DNA of 64,000 nucleotides from Candidatus Pantoea floridensis (GCF_900215435.1 NZ_OCMY01000001.1:1612001-1676000); one strand, 5' to 3'; shown: positions 1 through 11,556, numbered from the stretch's first letter. The notes: generated by a model not told the origin, from the letters alone. A program made the numbers and translations.

Positions 1-1014
<1,014 letters not shown>

Positions 1015-1142
1015 TCACAACCCACAGGCGTTTTGCAACGCTGCAGACTGTAAGCATTGAGAGACTCGAACATGTTGTTATTCATTCCTTATTACGGAGA
1101 AATGAACCAACACGTCGTTTCAATTTTCAGCTTGTTCCGGAT

Positions 1143-1153
1143 TGTTAAAGAGC
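1143..1153 (-). promoter_or_regulatory. boxA antitermination element in 16S-23S spacer
   Basis: On the minus strand this reads GCTCTTTAACA, the boxA core bound by NusB/S10 in rrn antitermination complexes. It lies between the tRNA-Glu and the 23S gene, as in E. coli rrn spacers, and is repeated in the leader at 3088-3098. Confidence 0.8.
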
Positions 1154-1227
1154 AGTATCTCAAACATGACGGTTACGTCAGTTTTGAGATACGTCGTGGA
1201 GACACCTTTCACCTGTCACCAAGCAAG

Positions 1228-1303
1228 TGGCGTCCCCTAGGGGATTCGAACCCCTGTTACCGCCGTGAAAGGGCGGTGTCCTAGGCCTCTAGACGAAGGG
1301 GAC
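1228..1303 (-). tRNA. gltV: tRNA-Glu (UUC), 76 nt with encoded CCA
   Basis: A complete cloverleaf in the 16S-23S spacer: acceptor GTCCCCT pairing with AGGGGAC, anticodon loop CTTTCAC, T-loop TTCGAAT and an encoded 3' CCA. It differs from E. coli tRNA-Glu at one D-loop position. It also differs from the tRNA-Glu of the second operon (37972-38046) in D-loop length, position 26 and the variable region, so the two operons carry different isodecoders. The symbol follows the rrnE position next to purH. Confidence 0.95.
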
Positions 1304-1392
1304 ACGATAGTGTCACGACTTCGCAGCCGTCTTGCTCATTACTTTTCTATCAGACAATCTGTGTGAGCACTGCGCGGGAAGGTATCTTCAGG

Positions 1393-2933
<1,541 letters not shown>

Positions 2934-3087
2934 AAGTTTGATTTGCTGCAACACGTGCAGCGATGCTCATCTGTAAAACGTCATAATGAATTTCATTATG
3001 TGTTCACTCGTGAGGCTTTGATATTTTGTTGCGTCCAAAGACGCTGATATCAATCCTGCGAGTGCCCACACAGATTGTCTGATAAAT

Positions 3088-3098
3088 TGTTAAAGAGC
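3088..3098 (-). promoter_or_regulatory. boxA antitermination element in rrn leader
   Basis: The minus strand reads GCTCTTTAACA followed by the conserved leader segment leading to the 16S 5' end. The position between P2 and 16S is that of the E. coli rrn leader boxA. Confidence 0.8.
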
Positions 3099-3138
3099 GT
3101 TGCGAGCAGCGGGTTAACCGCCTGTCGCGAGGTGGCGT

Positions 3139-3166
3139 ATATTACGCTTTCCCTCTTCAGAGTCAA
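3139..3166 (-). promoter_or_regulatory. rRNA operon promoter P2
   Basis: The minus strand shows a -35 TTGACT (3161-3166), a 16-bp spacer and a -10 TAATAT (3139-3144), matching the layout of E. coli rrn P2. The same sequence precedes the second operon at 39882-39909. The two operons are alike from here through 16S and diverge upstream. Confidence 0.85.
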
Positions 3167-3264
3167 ACACTTTTTTCAGCGTTTTCATCCGGCGGAAGTT
3201 CTTATCGAATCTTCCTCACCAACACCACATTTCGTAAACCGTTGTGCCGTGTTGATGGATGCGC

Positions 3265-3292
3265 ATTATAGGGAGTTGTTCTCAGTGCGCAA
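3265..3292 (-). promoter_or_regulatory. rRNA operon promoter P1 with UP-like AT tract
   Basis: The minus strand has a -35 TTGCGC (3287-3292), 16 bp, then a consensus -10 TATAAT (3265-3270) followed by a GC-rich discriminator, the hallmark of stringently controlled rrn P1. An AT-rich tract at about 3293-3315 is placed like an UP element. The -35 is poorer than that of the other operon's P1 (TTGTCA), so basal strength may differ. Confidence 0.85.
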
Positions 3293-3409
3293 CCGCTAAA
3301 TTCAACAAAAACAACCGTTCGCTGCATTCCACAGCAAAACCCCGCCTTATACGCAGTTACACACACAGTTATCCACACTCCGTCGTACAAATGAATTTAA
3401 GCGAGCATC

Positions 3410-3425
3410 ACGCAAACGTTTTCGC
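3410..3425 (+). promoter_or_regulatory. PurR operator of purHD
   Basis: ACGCAAACGTTTTCGC matches the 16-bp PurR operator consensus (ACGCAAACGTTTTCGT) at all but the last position. It abuts a TACAAT hexamer at 3426-3431 that is a plausible purH -10, so a bound repressor would block the promoter. PurR with hypoxanthine or guanine represses purHD in E. coli; the same control is inferred here. Confidence 0.9.
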
Positions 3426-3482
3426 TACAATGCCGGGCGACGTCAAGGATGCCCCTTTTGGGGCGTTACATGAGGCAAGTGT

Positions 3483-3502
3483 TGCCTTCTATATAGAAGA
3501 GA
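3483..3502. repeat. 20-bp exact repeat, copy 1 (purH leader)
   Basis: TGCCTTCTATATAGAAGAGA occurs here in the purH untranslated leader and again at 4271-4290 inside purH, in the same orientation. It contains the perfect 14-bp palindrome CTTCTATATAGAAG. A small hairpin (GCCCC-TTTT-GGGGC, 3451-3464) precedes it in the leader. The function is unknown: an operator, an RNA fold or a local duplication are all possible. Confidence 0.7.
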
Positions 3503-3563
3503 GACACTAAGCTTGATGTAACGCTCTTTTTTACGCGAAACAAAGCCAAGGGATAAAACCACC

Positions 3564-5153
3564 ATGCAACAACGTCGTCCTGTACGCCGCGCTCTGCTCA
3601 GTGTCTCTGATAAAGCCGGTATCCTCGAATTTGCTCAGGCACTCTCCAGTCGTGGTGTTGAGCTGCTCTCCACAGGCGGCACTGCACGTCTGCTGGCAGA
3701 TGCGGGCCTGCCCGTCACCGAAGTTTCTGACTACACCGGTTTTCCGGAAATGATGGATGGACGCGTCAAAACGCTGCACCCAAAAGTGCACGGCGGCATT
3801 TTGGGTCGTCGCGGTCAGGATGATGCGATCATGGCCGAGCACGCCATTAACCCGATCGACATGGTGGTGGTGAACCTTTATCCCTTCGCACAAACCGTTG
3901 CCAAACCTGATTGCTCGCTGGCTGAGGCGGTTGAGAACATCGATATCGGTGGCCCAACCATGGTTCGATCCGCAGCCAAGAACCACAAAGACGTGGCGAT
4001 TGTAGTGAAGAGCGGCGATTACGAGGCGATTATTGCCGAGCTGGATGCCAACGAAAACTCACTCACGCTGGAAACGCGCTTCGATCTGGCCATTAAAGCC
4101 TTCGAACACACTGCCGCCTACGACAGCATGATTGCCAACTACTTCGGCAGCCTGGTGCCGGCTTATCACAGCAACAGCAAAGAACCGGCCGGCCGTTTCC
4201 CGCGCACGCTGAACCTCAACTTCATTAAGAAACAGGATATGCGTTACGGCGAGAACAGCCATCAGGATGCTGCCTTCTATATAGAAGAGAATGTGGCTGA
4301 AGCATCTGTTGCCACCGCGCAACAGGTTCAGGGCAAAGCGCTCTCTTACAACAATATCGCCGATACCGATGCCGCACTTGAATGCGTGAAAGAGTTCGAG
4401 GAAGCCGCTTGTGTCATCGTCAAGCACGCTAACCCATGCGGTGTCGCGGTGGGCGGGTCGATTCTTGAAGCTTACGAGCGTGCCTACAAAACTGACCCGA
4501 CTTCCGCTTTCGGCGGCATCATCGCCTTTAACCGCGAGCTGGACGAAGCCACCGCGCAGGCCATCATCAGCCGTCAGTTTGTGGAAGTGATCATCGCCCC
4601 CTCCGCCAGCGAGGCCGCATTGAAAGTCACCGCCGTCAAACAGAACGTGCGCGTTCTGGTATGTGGTCAGTGGCAAGGCCGCGTTGCGGCGCTGGATTTC
4701 AAACGCGTTAATGGCGGCGTGCTGGTGCAGGATCGCGATCTGGGCATGGTTGATGCCAGCCAGCTGCGCGTGGTCAGCAAGCGCCAGCCAACTGAGCAGG
4801 AACTGCGTGATGCGCTGTTCTGCTGGAAAGTGGCGAAGTTCGTAAAATCCAACGCCATCGTCTATGCGCGCGACAATATGACTATCGGCATTGGCGCCGG
4901 TCAGATGAGCCGTGTTTACTCCGCTAAAATCGCCGGTATTAAAGCGGGTGACGAAGGCCTGGAAGTGAAAGGTTCGGCGATGGCGTCTGACGCTTTCTTC
5001 CCGTTCCGCGACGGTATCGACGCCGCAGCGGCTGTCGGCATTAGCTGCGTGATTCAGCCGGGTGGTTCAATCCGTGATGATGAAGTGATTGCCGCCGCTG
5101 ATGAGCACGGCATCGCGATGATCTTCACCGATATGCGTCATTTCCGCCATTAA
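3564..5153 (+). CDS. purH: bifunctional IMP cyclohydrolase / AICAR formyltransferase PurH (529 aa)
   Basis: Catalyses the last two steps of IMP synthesis in the cytoplasm: formylation of AICAR from 10-formyl-THF, then ring closure to IMP. The N-terminal MGS-like cyclohydrolase domain (about residues 1-195) shows STGGT (36-40) and the [14 protein letters not shown] signature (65-78). The C-terminal AICAR transformylase domain carries KHANPCG (287-293) with the catalytic Lys-His pair. The length of 529 matches E. coli. It starts at ATG 3564 after a weak purine-rich site and sits 18 bp before purD as an operon under a PurR box. Residues 237-242 are encoded by the second copy of a 20-bp repeat also found in the leader, which is unusual. 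Confidence 0.98.
   Translation: MQQRRPVRRALLSVSDKAGILEFAQALSSRGVELLSTGGTARLLADAGLPVTEVSDYTGFPEMMDGRVKTLHPKVHGGILGRRGQDDAIMAEHAINPIDMVVVNLYPFAQTVAKPDCSLAEAVENIDIGGPTMVRSAAKNHKDVAIVVKSGDYEAIIAELDANENSLTLETRFDLAIKAFEHTAAYDSMIANYFGSLVPAYHSNSKEPAGRFPRTLNLNFIKKQDMRYGENSHQDAAFYIEENVAEASVATAQQVQGKALSYNNIADTDAALECVKEFEEAACVIVKHANPCGVAVGGSILEAYERAYKTDPTSAFGGIIAFNRELDEATAQAIISRQFVEVIIAPSASEAALKVTAVKQNVRVLVCGQWQGRVAALDFKRVNGGVLVQDRDLGMVDASQLRVVSKRQPTEQELRDALFCWKVAKFVKSNAIVYARDNMTIGIGAGQMSRVYSAKIAGIKAGDEGLEVKGSAMASDAFFPFRDGIDAAAAVGISCVIQPGGSIRDDEVIAAADEHGIAMIFTDMRHFRH
4271..4290. repeat. 20-bp exact repeat, copy 2 (inside purH)
   Basis: Identical to 3483-3502, including the CTTCTATATAGAAG palindrome. Here it encodes part of the conserved AAFYIEEN stretch of PurH, so this copy is constrained by protein sequence and may be the source of the leader copy. 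Confidence 0.7.
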
Positions 5154-5171
5154 TTGTTGGGAGCAGTACAG

Positions 5172-6452
5172 ATGAAAATTTTAGTGATTGGTAATGGCGG
5201 ACGTGAACACGCATTGGCGTGGAAAGCAGCGCAGTCGCCGCTGGCGGAAACCGTGTTTGTCGCACCAGGCAATGCTGGCACCGCACTTGAACCCGCTCTG
5301 CAAAACGTGGCCATCAGCGCCACCGATGTTCCCGCACTGCTGGCCTTTGCACAGCAGGAAAAGATCGACCTCACTATCGTTGGCCCAGAAGCGCCGCTGG
5401 TGATTGGCGTAGTTGATGCGTTCCGTGCTGCAGGCCTGAAGATCTTTGGCCCAACGCAGGCCGCTGCGCAGCTGGAAGGCTCAAAAGCCTTCACTAAAGA
5501 TTTCCTGGCACGTCAGCAGATTCCAACCGCTGAATACCAAAACTTCACCGAAGTGGAACCTGCGCTGGCCTATCTGCGTGAGAAAGGCGCACCGATCGTG
5601 ATCAAAGCTGACGGATTGGCCGCCGGTAAAGGCGTTATCGTCGCGATGGAGTTGGCTGAAGCAGAAGCGGCTGTGCAAGATATGCTGGCCGGCAATGCGT
5701 TCGGCGATGCCGGTCACCGCATCGTAATTGAAGAGTTCCTGGATGGCGAAGAAGCCAGCTTTATCGTGATGGTTGACGGCAACAATGTGCTGCCGATGGC
5801 TACCAGTCAGGATCACAAGCGCGTCGGCGATGGTGATACCGGCCCTAACACCGGTGGCATGGGAGCTTATTCCCCGGCACCTGTGGTGACCGATGAGATC
5901 CACCAGCGCGTGATGGATCAGATCATCTGGCCAACCGTTAACGGCATGAAAGCCGAAGGTAACATCTATACCGGCTTTCTGTATGCCGGTTTGATGATCG
6001 ATAAAGCCGGTCAGCCCAAAGTGATCGAGTTCAACTGCCGCTTCGGCGATCCAGAAACCCAACCGATCATGCTGCGCCTGCAGTCGGATCTGGTTGCGCT
6101 GTGCCTGGCGGCTACCGACGGCAAACTGGATCAGCAAACCTCGAAGTGGGATCCGCGTCCTGCGCTGGGCGTGGTATTAGCGGCGGGCGGTTATCCGGGA
6201 GATTATACGACTGGCGATCAGATTCACGGTTTGCCGCTGGAAGAAGTACCGGATGGCAAAGTCTTCCATGCAGGAACCACGATGAAAGACGATCTGGTAG
6301 TCACCAACGGCGGTCGCGTCTTATGCGTCACCGCGCTGGGTGAAGATGTTGCTGCCGCGCAGAAGAACGCTTATGCGCTAGCGCAGCACATCTCATGGGA
6401 TGGCAGCTTCTGCCGCCGCGATATCGGCTACCGCGCGATTAACCGTAAGTAA
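5172..6452 (+). CDS. purD: phosphoribosylamine-glycine ligase PurD (426 aa)
   Basis: GAR synthetase joins glycine to 5-phosphoribosylamine using ATP, the second step of purine synthesis. The N-terminal domain opens with MKILVIGNGGREHALAW. The central ATP-grasp domain shows IKADGLAAGKGVIV and the metal/ATP residues of EFNCRFGDPETQ. The size is close to the 429 residues of E. coli. An upstream in-frame TTG would add six residues, but ATG 5172 has a GGGAG site at a proper distance and matches the family start. It is co-transcribed with purH. E. coli has zraSR beyond purD; here yjaH follows instead. Confidence 0.97.
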   Translation: MKILVIGNGGREHALAWKAAQSPLAETVFVAPGNAGTALEPALQNVAISATDVPALLAFAQQEKIDLTIVGPEAPLVIGVVDAFRAAGLKIFGPTQAAAQLEGSKAFTKDFLARQQIPTAEYQNFTEVEPALAYLREKGAPIVIKADGLAAGKGVIVAMELAEAEAAVQDMLAGNAFGDAGHRIVIEEFLDGEEASFIVMVDGNNVLPMATSQDHKRVGDGDTGPNTGGMGAYSPAPVVTDEIHQRVMDQIIWPTVNGMKAEGNIYTGFLYAGLMIDKAGQPKVIEFNCRFGDPETQPIMLRLQSDLVALCLAATDGKLDQQTSKWDPRPALGVVLAAGGYPGDYTTGDQIHGLPLEEVPDGKVFHAGTTMKDDLVVTNGGRVLCVTALGEDVAAAQKNAYALAQHISWDGSFCRRDIGYRAINRK

Positions 6453-6460
6453 GCATTCAT

Positions 6461-6490
6461 AGGGGCGCTGCTTGTGCCCCTTCTCTGTTC
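6461..6490 (+). terminator. possible terminator after purHD
   Basis: AGGGGC (6461-6466) can pair with GCCCCT (6476-6481), followed by the T-rich TCTCTGTTC. The stem is short and the tail is mixed, so this is a weak call, but it lies where the convergent purD and yjaH transcripts meet. Confidence 0.45.
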
Positions 6491-6496
6491 GACTCG

Positions 6497-7162
6497 TCAG
6501 AAGTCACTCTCTTTCGGCTGCCAGCTGCATTCGTCGTCCGACGTTACGCGCAGCAGCTGCACGCCTTCCGGCGCTTCCAGCCATGACACCATCAATGGCG
6601 CAGCCTGGCTCTGCTGCTGGCGACCTAGCGTATACAGCGTGTCGCGATCAAAGGGCGCATTCACCAGCTTGTCATCGCACTCACGCACCTGATTGCCACC
6701 CAGCCAATGGCCCTGACGCAGCAATACACGGCCTTCAAGTAACGCATTGCTCTGATCCAACATGCGCTGCGCATCAAAACGATACAACTCTACACTATCG
6801 GCGCTAACCGCTTCACGTCGTCCCGCCAGCTGGCGCTGCATAAAATTGAGGTTACCCTGATGATCGAAGCGTAAAGTGACATCATCCGGCTGCGCGCCAG
6901 CAAGATGCCTTTCCACGCTAACCAGCTGTTGCTGCTGCCAGCTGTAATCGGTTGTCTCCATCGCGTCGCCATTAAATGGCGTGAAGACGGTGCGAAGATG
7001 AACGGCTTGATGGTCGCTATTCTTGCGCCAGATGCGTACGGTGCCGCGGTCGGCCAGATAGCCGCTCGCCGTAAAGGCAGGAAGATCGGGGGTGGAGCTA
7101 CAACCCGTAAGAAGCGCACCCCATAACAGGGCACAAACGCGCTGACTAATCTGATTCAGCAT
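6497..7162 (-). CDS. yjaH: DUF1481 lipoprotein YjaH (221 aa)
   Basis: A small predicted lipoprotein of unknown function. From ATG 7162 the protein starts MLNQISQRVCALLWGALLTGCSS: a hydrophobic signal segment and a lipobox (LLTGC) with the acylated cysteine near residue 21. A TTG at 7180 is in frame but would put extra residues before the signal peptide, so the ATG was chosen. The C-terminal part lacks any motif I recognise. The position beside hupA matches yjaH in E. coli, which supports the name. It reads in the same direction as hupA but is separated from it by a terminator. Confidence 0.8.
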   Translation of the reverse strand: MLNQISQRVCALLWGALLTGCSSTPDLPAFTASGYLADRGTVRIWRKNSDHQAVHLRTVFTPFNGDAMETTDYSWQQQQLVSVERHLAGAQPDDVTLRFDHQGNLNFMQRQLAGRREAVSADSVELYRFDAQRMLDQSNALLEGRVLLRQGHWLGGNQVRECDDKLVNAPFDRDTLYTLGRQQQSQAAPLMVSWLEAPEGVQLLRVTSDDECSWQPKESDF

Positions 7163-7177
7163 GGCCGCTCCCGGCAA

Positions 7178-7200
7178 CAAAAAGGGGCGATAACGCCCCC
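7178..7200 (-). terminator. terminator after hupA
   Basis: GGGGCG/CGCCCC stem (7184-7189 with 7194-7199) and a four-base loop. On the minus strand it is followed by a run of Ts (the As at 7179-7183). The plus strand also has a TCTTTT tail. It separates hupA from yjaH. Confidence 0.75.
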
Positions 7201-7230
7201 TCTTTTAAAGCTAAACCGCAATGCGGAAAC

Positions 7231-7503
7231 TTACTTAACAGCGTCTTTCAGAGCTTTGCCTGAAACGAATGCTGGCACGTTAGCTGCAGCGATTTTGATC
7301 TCTTTGCCAGTCTGCGGGTTGCGACCAGTACGCTCATTGCGGTGGTTCACTTTAAAAGTACCAAAACCAACCAGTTGTACAGCATCACCTTCTTTCAGAG
7401 ACTCAGTGATCGCAGCCAGGGTAGATTCCAGCGCAGTTTTAGCCTGGGTTTTAGACAGGTCAGCTTTCTCTGCGATCACATCAATCAGTTGAGTCTTGTT
7501 CAT
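7231..7503 (-). CDS. hupA: nucleoid protein HU-alpha (90 aa)
   Basis: Small basic DNA-bending protein that works as a dimer with HU-beta to compact the nucleoid. The full 90-residue length and the start [14 protein letters not shown] match HU-alpha. The DNA-binding beta arm is visible as [21 protein letters not shown] (residues about 46-66), the diagnostic HU/IHF signature, and the C-terminus is GKALKDAVK. It has an AAGGA ribosome-binding site before ATG 7503 and its own terminator, so it is probably a single-gene unit. The 188 bp upstream hold no other gene. Confidence 0.98.
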   Translation of the reverse strand: MNKTQLIDVIAEKADLSKTQAKTALESTLAAITESLKEGDAVQLVGFGTFKVNHRNERTGRNPQTGKEIKIAAANVPAFVSGKALKDAVK

Positions 7504-7691
7504 AAGTTATCCTTAAAGTGTATTTATCGCTTGCTAAGCAACGAGTGCGAGGGAAAAGCCATTCTCAGGCCTTGTTCAGCCAGCACGCACCGATAGCCAC
7601 AATTTTCAGCCCCCCAAATGTAGACCAGACAGGGGGCCCATGTGAAGCCTCCAGGCGCGGTAATTCGGGCCTGAAGTCACGTTTTCTTGCC

Positions 7692-8282
7692 TTATTGCTG
7701 AAAAAGTATACCGATGTTACTGATTCCCGCTTCACGCAGGTCTGCACGCAGTCCTTTAATCAATTCCAGGTCGCGCTCCTCGCACTCTGACAGCAGGCGG
7801 AAAATCTCCCACTGCAGGTCCCATTCATCGATGACCGCCTGATTTTCACGCAGCTCTTCGTCGGTCATTTCACGACCGGCCTGGGTCATTTCCAGAATCG
7901 CCACGGTGGTAATCGAGGTGCGGCTCACTTCCACCGCGTGCTCCAGCGTTTCACCGCTGAGCTGGGCATGCAGCAGTTCACTTAATGCCACACAGGCATC
8001 GATCGCCGGATGCACGCCGTAAACCTCGAAATCGTCACCGTCAGGGATGGCAGCCTCAAATTTCTCCAGCTGACCATCGAAATTGATTTTGGCATCTTTC
8101 ACCGTCAGGCTTTCCCAGATCAGATCGAGGATACGGCGATAGAGTTGCGGATCGGCGAATTCAGTCTGCTGACAGAAAGCCCAATAGTTGGGGAACATAC
8201 GCTCGCAGAGGCAGGCCATGAAGGTCATATGCTGCCAGCTTTCCAGCTTCGCCAGACGCAAATGGACGGGGTTTTGTAACAT
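7692..8282 (-). CDS. yjaG: DUF416 family protein YjaG (196 aa)
   Basis: A conserved enterobacterial protein without an established biochemical function. The sequence from MLQNPVHLRL to NIGILFQQ matches YjaG of E. coli in length (196) and nearly throughout. It is acidic and probably alpha-helical, with no signal peptide or membrane segment. I chose ATG 8282 because it gives the family start; a longer in-frame ATG at 8297 would add five residues. It lies 62 bp downstream of nfi on the same strand, so it may be the last gene of a hemE-nfi-yjaG unit. Confidence 0.9.
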   Translation of the reverse strand: MLQNPVHLRLAKLESWQHMTFMACLCERMFPNYWAFCQQTEFADPQLYRRILDLIWESLTVKDAKINFDGQLEKFEAAIPDGDDFEVYGVHPAIDACVALSELLHAQLSGETLEHAVEVSRTSITTVAILEMTQAGREMTDEELRENQAVIDEWDLQWEIFRLLSECEERDLELIKGLRADLREAGISNIGILFQQ

Positions 8283-8344
8283 CAAACTTACTCTCAATAG
8301 GTTAGCTGGCGGCAGTGTACCGCAAAAGCCGGGCGCAAACAGCG

Positions 8345-9013
8345 TTAACGCGAATTTTGCCAGCGCAGAAAAGCCGGGCGGCCTGAAGCGACAGCATCAG
8401 CCCAGCGCGTGGGTTCAGGCAGGCGGTAACCCGCCGTACAGGCTTCTACCCAATGCAATGCGCTATCGAGGCTGACGCGATGACCCGTGGAGATAAATAG
8501 CGGATTACAGCGCGCTTTACTGCGCCATACCCAGCCAATTTGTTCACCCTTATCGATCAACGGCTGTCGACTGCCCGGCTCGGCAGCCAGATCAGCAAAA
8601 CGTCCGCACAGACGCTTCTTCGCCACACCAATGGTCGGTACATCCACCAGCGAACCGAAATGCGCCGCCACGCCAAGCCGACGTGGATGAGAAATACCAT
8701 GGCCATCCACAAACAGCAGATCGGGCTGCTGGGAAAGCTGCTGCCAGGCTTCCAGCAGCGCGGGCATTTCGCGGAAAGATAAGAAACCCGGGATGTAGGG
8801 CATGGTGGTCGCCACGCGCGCAATGCGATGTTCCACCAGCGTTAAAGAAGGATACTCGAGAATCACCAGGGCAGCGCGCGTGACCTCGCCGCCCTGCTCA
8901 AAACCGACGTCGGCGCCACCAATGAAGCGCGGCGGCAGCACGTCGAAATCATCTTGCCGCACCACATCAGCAGCGCGTTGTAACTGTTCCTGGCGTAGTG
9001 CGGCTAAATCCAT
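8345..9013 (-). CDS. nfi: deoxyribonuclease V (endonuclease V), 222 aa
   Basis: Repairs deaminated bases, chiefly hypoxanthine, by cutting the second phosphodiester bond 3' to the lesion. The expected metal-binding acids are present: Asp35 in GGADVGF, Glu82 in [12 protein letters not shown] and Asp103 in [14 protein letters not shown]. The [11 protein letters not shown] strand with the wedge motif PYIP is intact. Length and ends agree with E. coli Nfi. Its ATG is two bases after the hemE stop codon (TAATCATG), so the two are translationally linked. Confidence 0.97.
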   Translation of the reverse strand: MDLAALRQEQLQRAADVVRQDDFDVLPPRFIGGADVGFEQGGEVTRAALVILEYPSLTLVEHRIARVATTMPYIPGFLSFREMPALLEAWQQLSQQPDLLFVDGHGISHPRRLGVAAHFGSLVDVPTIGVAKKRLCGRFADLAAEPGSRQPLIDKGEQIGWVWRSKARCNPLFISTGHRVSLDSALHWVEACTAGYRLPEPTRWADAVASGRPAFLRWQNSR

Positions 9014-9015
9014 GA

Positions 9016-10083
9016 TTAACCTTGATGGTACGGACGAGACAAGCGATGCACTGCTTCCACAAATGCCCCGGCATGCTCTGGCGGCACGTCGGGATGGATG
9101 CCGTGCCCCAGGTTAAACACATGGCCTTCACCCGTGCCAAATCCTTCAAGGATCCCTGCCACTTCCTGCTCGATACGCGCTGGCGGTGCATACAGCATGG
9201 AAGGATCCATGTTGCCCTGAAGCGCCACTTTGTCACCAACACGACGACGCGCATCAGCGATATCGGTAGTCCAGTCGAGTCCCAGCGCATCACAACCGGT
9301 CGCAGCAATCGCCTCCAGCCACTGGCCGCCACCTTTGGTAAATAGCGTAATCGGTACGCGACGACCTTCGTTCTCGTGCAGCACGCTATCGACGATTTTG
9401 TGCATGTAGTACAGCGAGAATTCGCGATAGTCGCGACCAGTCAGTACACCGCCCCAGGTATCGAACACCATGATTGACTGCGCGCCGGCTTTGATCTGCG
9501 CATTCAGATAAAGAATGACGCTGTCCGCCAGCTTATCCAGCAGCTTGTGCAGCGTTTGTGGATCGGCGTACATCATCTTTTTGATTTTCGTGAAGGCTTT
9601 GCTGCTGCCGCCTTCCACCATATAGGTTGCCAGCGTCCATGGGCTACCTGAGAAGCCAATCAGCGGCACTTCGCCTTTCAGATTGTGACGAATCGTACGC
9701 ACCGCGTTCATCACATAGCCGAGCTCTTGCTCAGGATCCGGTACCGGCAGCTTGTCGACATCGGCGCGGCAGGTGATCGGATGGGAGAAACGGGGGCCTT
9801 CGCCAGTTTCAAAGTAAAGCCCAAGTCCCATCGCATCGGGAATGGTGAGGATATCGCTGAAGAGGATCGCCGCGTCCAGCGCATAGCGACGCAGCGGCTG
9901 CAGCGTAACTTCACATGCCAGCTCAGCGTTCTTACACAGTGACATAAAATCACCGGCTTCAGCGCGCGTGGCTTTGTACTCCGGTAAATAACGCCCGGCT
10001 TGTCGCATCATCCATACCGGCGTGACATCTACCGGTTGACGTAACAGGGCGCGCAGATAACGATCGTTCTTCAGTTCACTCAT
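9016..10083 (-). CDS. hemE: uroporphyrinogen decarboxylase HemE (355 aa)
   Basis: Decarboxylates the four acetate side chains of uroporphyrinogen III to give coproporphyrinogen III in haem synthesis; cytosolic dimer. The N-terminal signature [15 protein letters not shown] supplies the conserved arginines, [14 protein letters not shown] the catalytic aspartate, and [17 protein letters not shown] the active-site tyrosine loop. It starts at ATG 10083 (MSELKND); an upstream in-frame ATG at 10098 would add five residues and does not match the family. The neighbours nudC-hemE-nfi follow the E. coli order. Confidence 0.97.
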   Translation of the reverse strand: MSELKNDRYLRALLRQPVDVTPVWMMRQAGRYLPEYKATRAEAGDFMSLCKNAELACEVTLQPLRRYALDAAILFSDILTIPDAMGLGLYFETGEGPRFSHPITCRADVDKLPVPDPEQELGYVMNAVRTIRHNLKGEVPLIGFSGSPWTLATYMVEGGSSKAFTKIKKMMYADPQTLHKLLDKLADSVILYLNAQIKAGAQSIMVFDTWGGVLTGRDYREFSLYYMHKIVDSVLHENEGRRVPITLFTKGGGQWLEAIAATGCDALGLDWTTDIADARRRVGDKVALQGNMDPSMLYAPPARIEQEVAGILEGFGTGEGHVFNLGHGIHPDVPPEHAGAFVEAVHRLSRPYHQG

Positions 10084-10122
10084 AATAGGCTCTCTCATGC
10101 TAAGGCCGGCAGTGTAGCATTT

Positions 10123-10896
10123 TCACGCCGCGCTGGCGCGACACAGGGCAACGGTATCTTCGATCAGGCGACGCGCAACCGTGCCTGGCGGCGGCAACAG
10201 TGGCAAATCGTCATAGCGATACCAACCGGCATCGAGCAACTCTTTGCCGTCGTGCTGCAAGTCACCGCCATCGTATTCGGCCATATACGCCATCATCAGT
10301 GAATGCGGGAACGGCCACGGCTGCGAAGTAACGTAGCGCACGTTTTTCACCCGCACGTTGCTCTCTTCCATCACTTCACGCGCCACCGCTTGTTCTAAGG
10401 TTTCGCCCACTTCGACGAAGCCCGCCAGCACGGTGTAAATGTTGTTGCGATGACGGGCATGATTGGCAAGCAGAATCTCATCGCCACGGCGAATGGCCAC
10501 GATAATGCACGGCGCAATTTGCGGGTAATAGCGCTCGCGGCAGTGATGACACAGACAAGCGAACTCGCGCTTGCTGATATGCATCTCATGGCCGCAATAG
10601 CCGCACCAGCGATGCGATCGATAGAACTCCGCCAGCTGCACGCCGCGCCCGGCGATCTGGAATAGACCGACATCTTCATCAATCAGTTGGCGGACCGAGC
10701 CCATGCTGTCTGGACGCGCTTCCCGCACGAGCCAGACGTTTTCGCCCTGCCATTCGCCAATCAAAATGCCGTGGCTGCCACTGAGTCCAAACTCGGTGGA
10801 TAAGCCATGCGGCAGTTCGCCCTGCGGTAACCAAAGTTTTTGCTCATGGCTGACAATCCACCATCCAGCGTCTAAGCTTGAGATCTCACGTTGCAT
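10123..10896 (-). CDS. nudC: NAD-capped RNA hydrolase / NADH pyrophosphatase NudC (257 aa)
   Basis: Removes the NAD cap from RNA 5' ends and hydrolyses NADH to NMNH and AMP. A four-cysteine zinc site is present (Cys98, Cys101, Cys116, Cys119). The Nudix box runs from Gly159 ([15 protein letters not shown]), with the catalytic REVMEE at 173-178, and the NADH-selective SQPWPFPHS follows at 191-199. One oddity: the box normally ends EEXGU, but residue 180 is Asn (EESNV). The metal-binding glutamates are intact, so activity is likely. It is divergent from rsd across an 88-bp gap. Confidence 0.96.
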   Translation of the reverse strand: MQREISSLDAGWWIVSHEQKLWLPQGELPHGLSTEFGLSGSHGILIGEWQGENVWLVREARPDSMGSVRQLIDEDVGLFQIAGRGVQLAEFYRSHRWCGYCGHEMHISKREFACLCHHCRERYYPQIAPCIIVAIRRGDEILLANHARHRNNIYTVLAGFVEVGETLEQAVAREVMEESNVRVKNVRYVTSQPWPFPHSLMMAYMAEYDGGDLQHDGKELLDAGWYRYDDLPLLPPPGTVARRLIEDTVALCRASAA

Positions 10897-10984
10897 CTTA
10901 ATCGTTGTCCTTAGCGTTAAACCGCACGCTGAAACTCTAATATTAAGTGTGTAATAAACAACTATAACCTACCTGGAGCCCCAT

Positions 10985-11491
10985 ATGCTTAACCAGTTAG
11001 ATGACCTGACAAAGCGTGTCGGCGGCGGAAATGAATTGGTTGATTCATGGTTGCGCGCCCGTCGACAGCTGCTTGTCACGTACTACGAGCTTATTGGCCT
11101 GAAGCCACAAAAAGATGCGTTAACCGCGCTGGATGAACAAGCGCTGGATGCATTTTGCCACAATCTGGTGGATTACCTTTCTACCGGTCATTTTAGCGTG
11201 TATGAACACATTATTAGTGAGATGCAGGGTGATAACCCCTTAATGGCTGCCGCGCAAATTTATCCGGCACTTGAGGCGAACACTGACCGCATCATGCAGC
11301 TCTACGACAGTCATTTGCAGCAAGCGATTAACGACGATAACTGTGTCGATTTTCAGCAGGCGCTGTCCGAAGTCGGCGAAGTGCTGGAATCGCGCTTCAC
11401 GCTGGAAGATAAGCTGGTACAACTCGCCTGGGATAACCAGCTGGCGCATCTACCGGTTGCCAATGACAGCGTCATCGCCCGCCCGGCCTGA
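10985..11491 (+). CDS. rsd: anti-sigma-70 factor Rsd (168 aa)
   Basis: Binds sigma-70 in stationary phase and helps redirect RNA polymerase towards alternative sigma factors. The N-terminus MLNQLDDLTKRVGG and the helical core (DSWLRARRQLLVTYYELIGLK, HFSVYEHIISE) match the Rsd/AlgQ family. 168 residues is about ten longer than E. coli Rsd. A TGGAG site lies before ATG 10985. The gene has its own terminator and sits between nudC and thiC, as in E. coli. Confidence 0.95.
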   Translation: MLNQLDDLTKRVGGGNELVDSWLRARRQLLVTYYELIGLKPQKDALTALDEQALDAFCHNLVDYLSTGHFSVYEHIISEMQGDNPLMAAAQIYPALEANTDRIMQLYDSHLQQAINDDNCVDFQQALSEVGEVLESRFTLEDKLVQLAWDNQLAHLPVANDSVIARPA

Positions 11492-11524
11492 ATGCCCGCA
11501 GTTGTAAAAAACTTGTTATTCGAG

Positions 11525-11556
11525 AAAAGCCCTCTTATGCTAAATGGGCTTTTTTT
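11525..11556 (+). terminator. intrinsic terminator of rsd
   Basis: AAAAGCCC (11525-11532) pairs with GGGCTTTT (11546-11553), followed by a run of Ts. It lies 33 bp after the rsd stop codon. Confidence 0.85.

Noticed and set aside
3259..3510. 83-codon frame ending just before purH that could be a leader peptide
   Set aside because: It starts inside the rrn P1 promoter on the opposite strand, has no ribosome-binding site and ends in the 20-bp repeat, so the coding resemblance to PurH is only that repeat.
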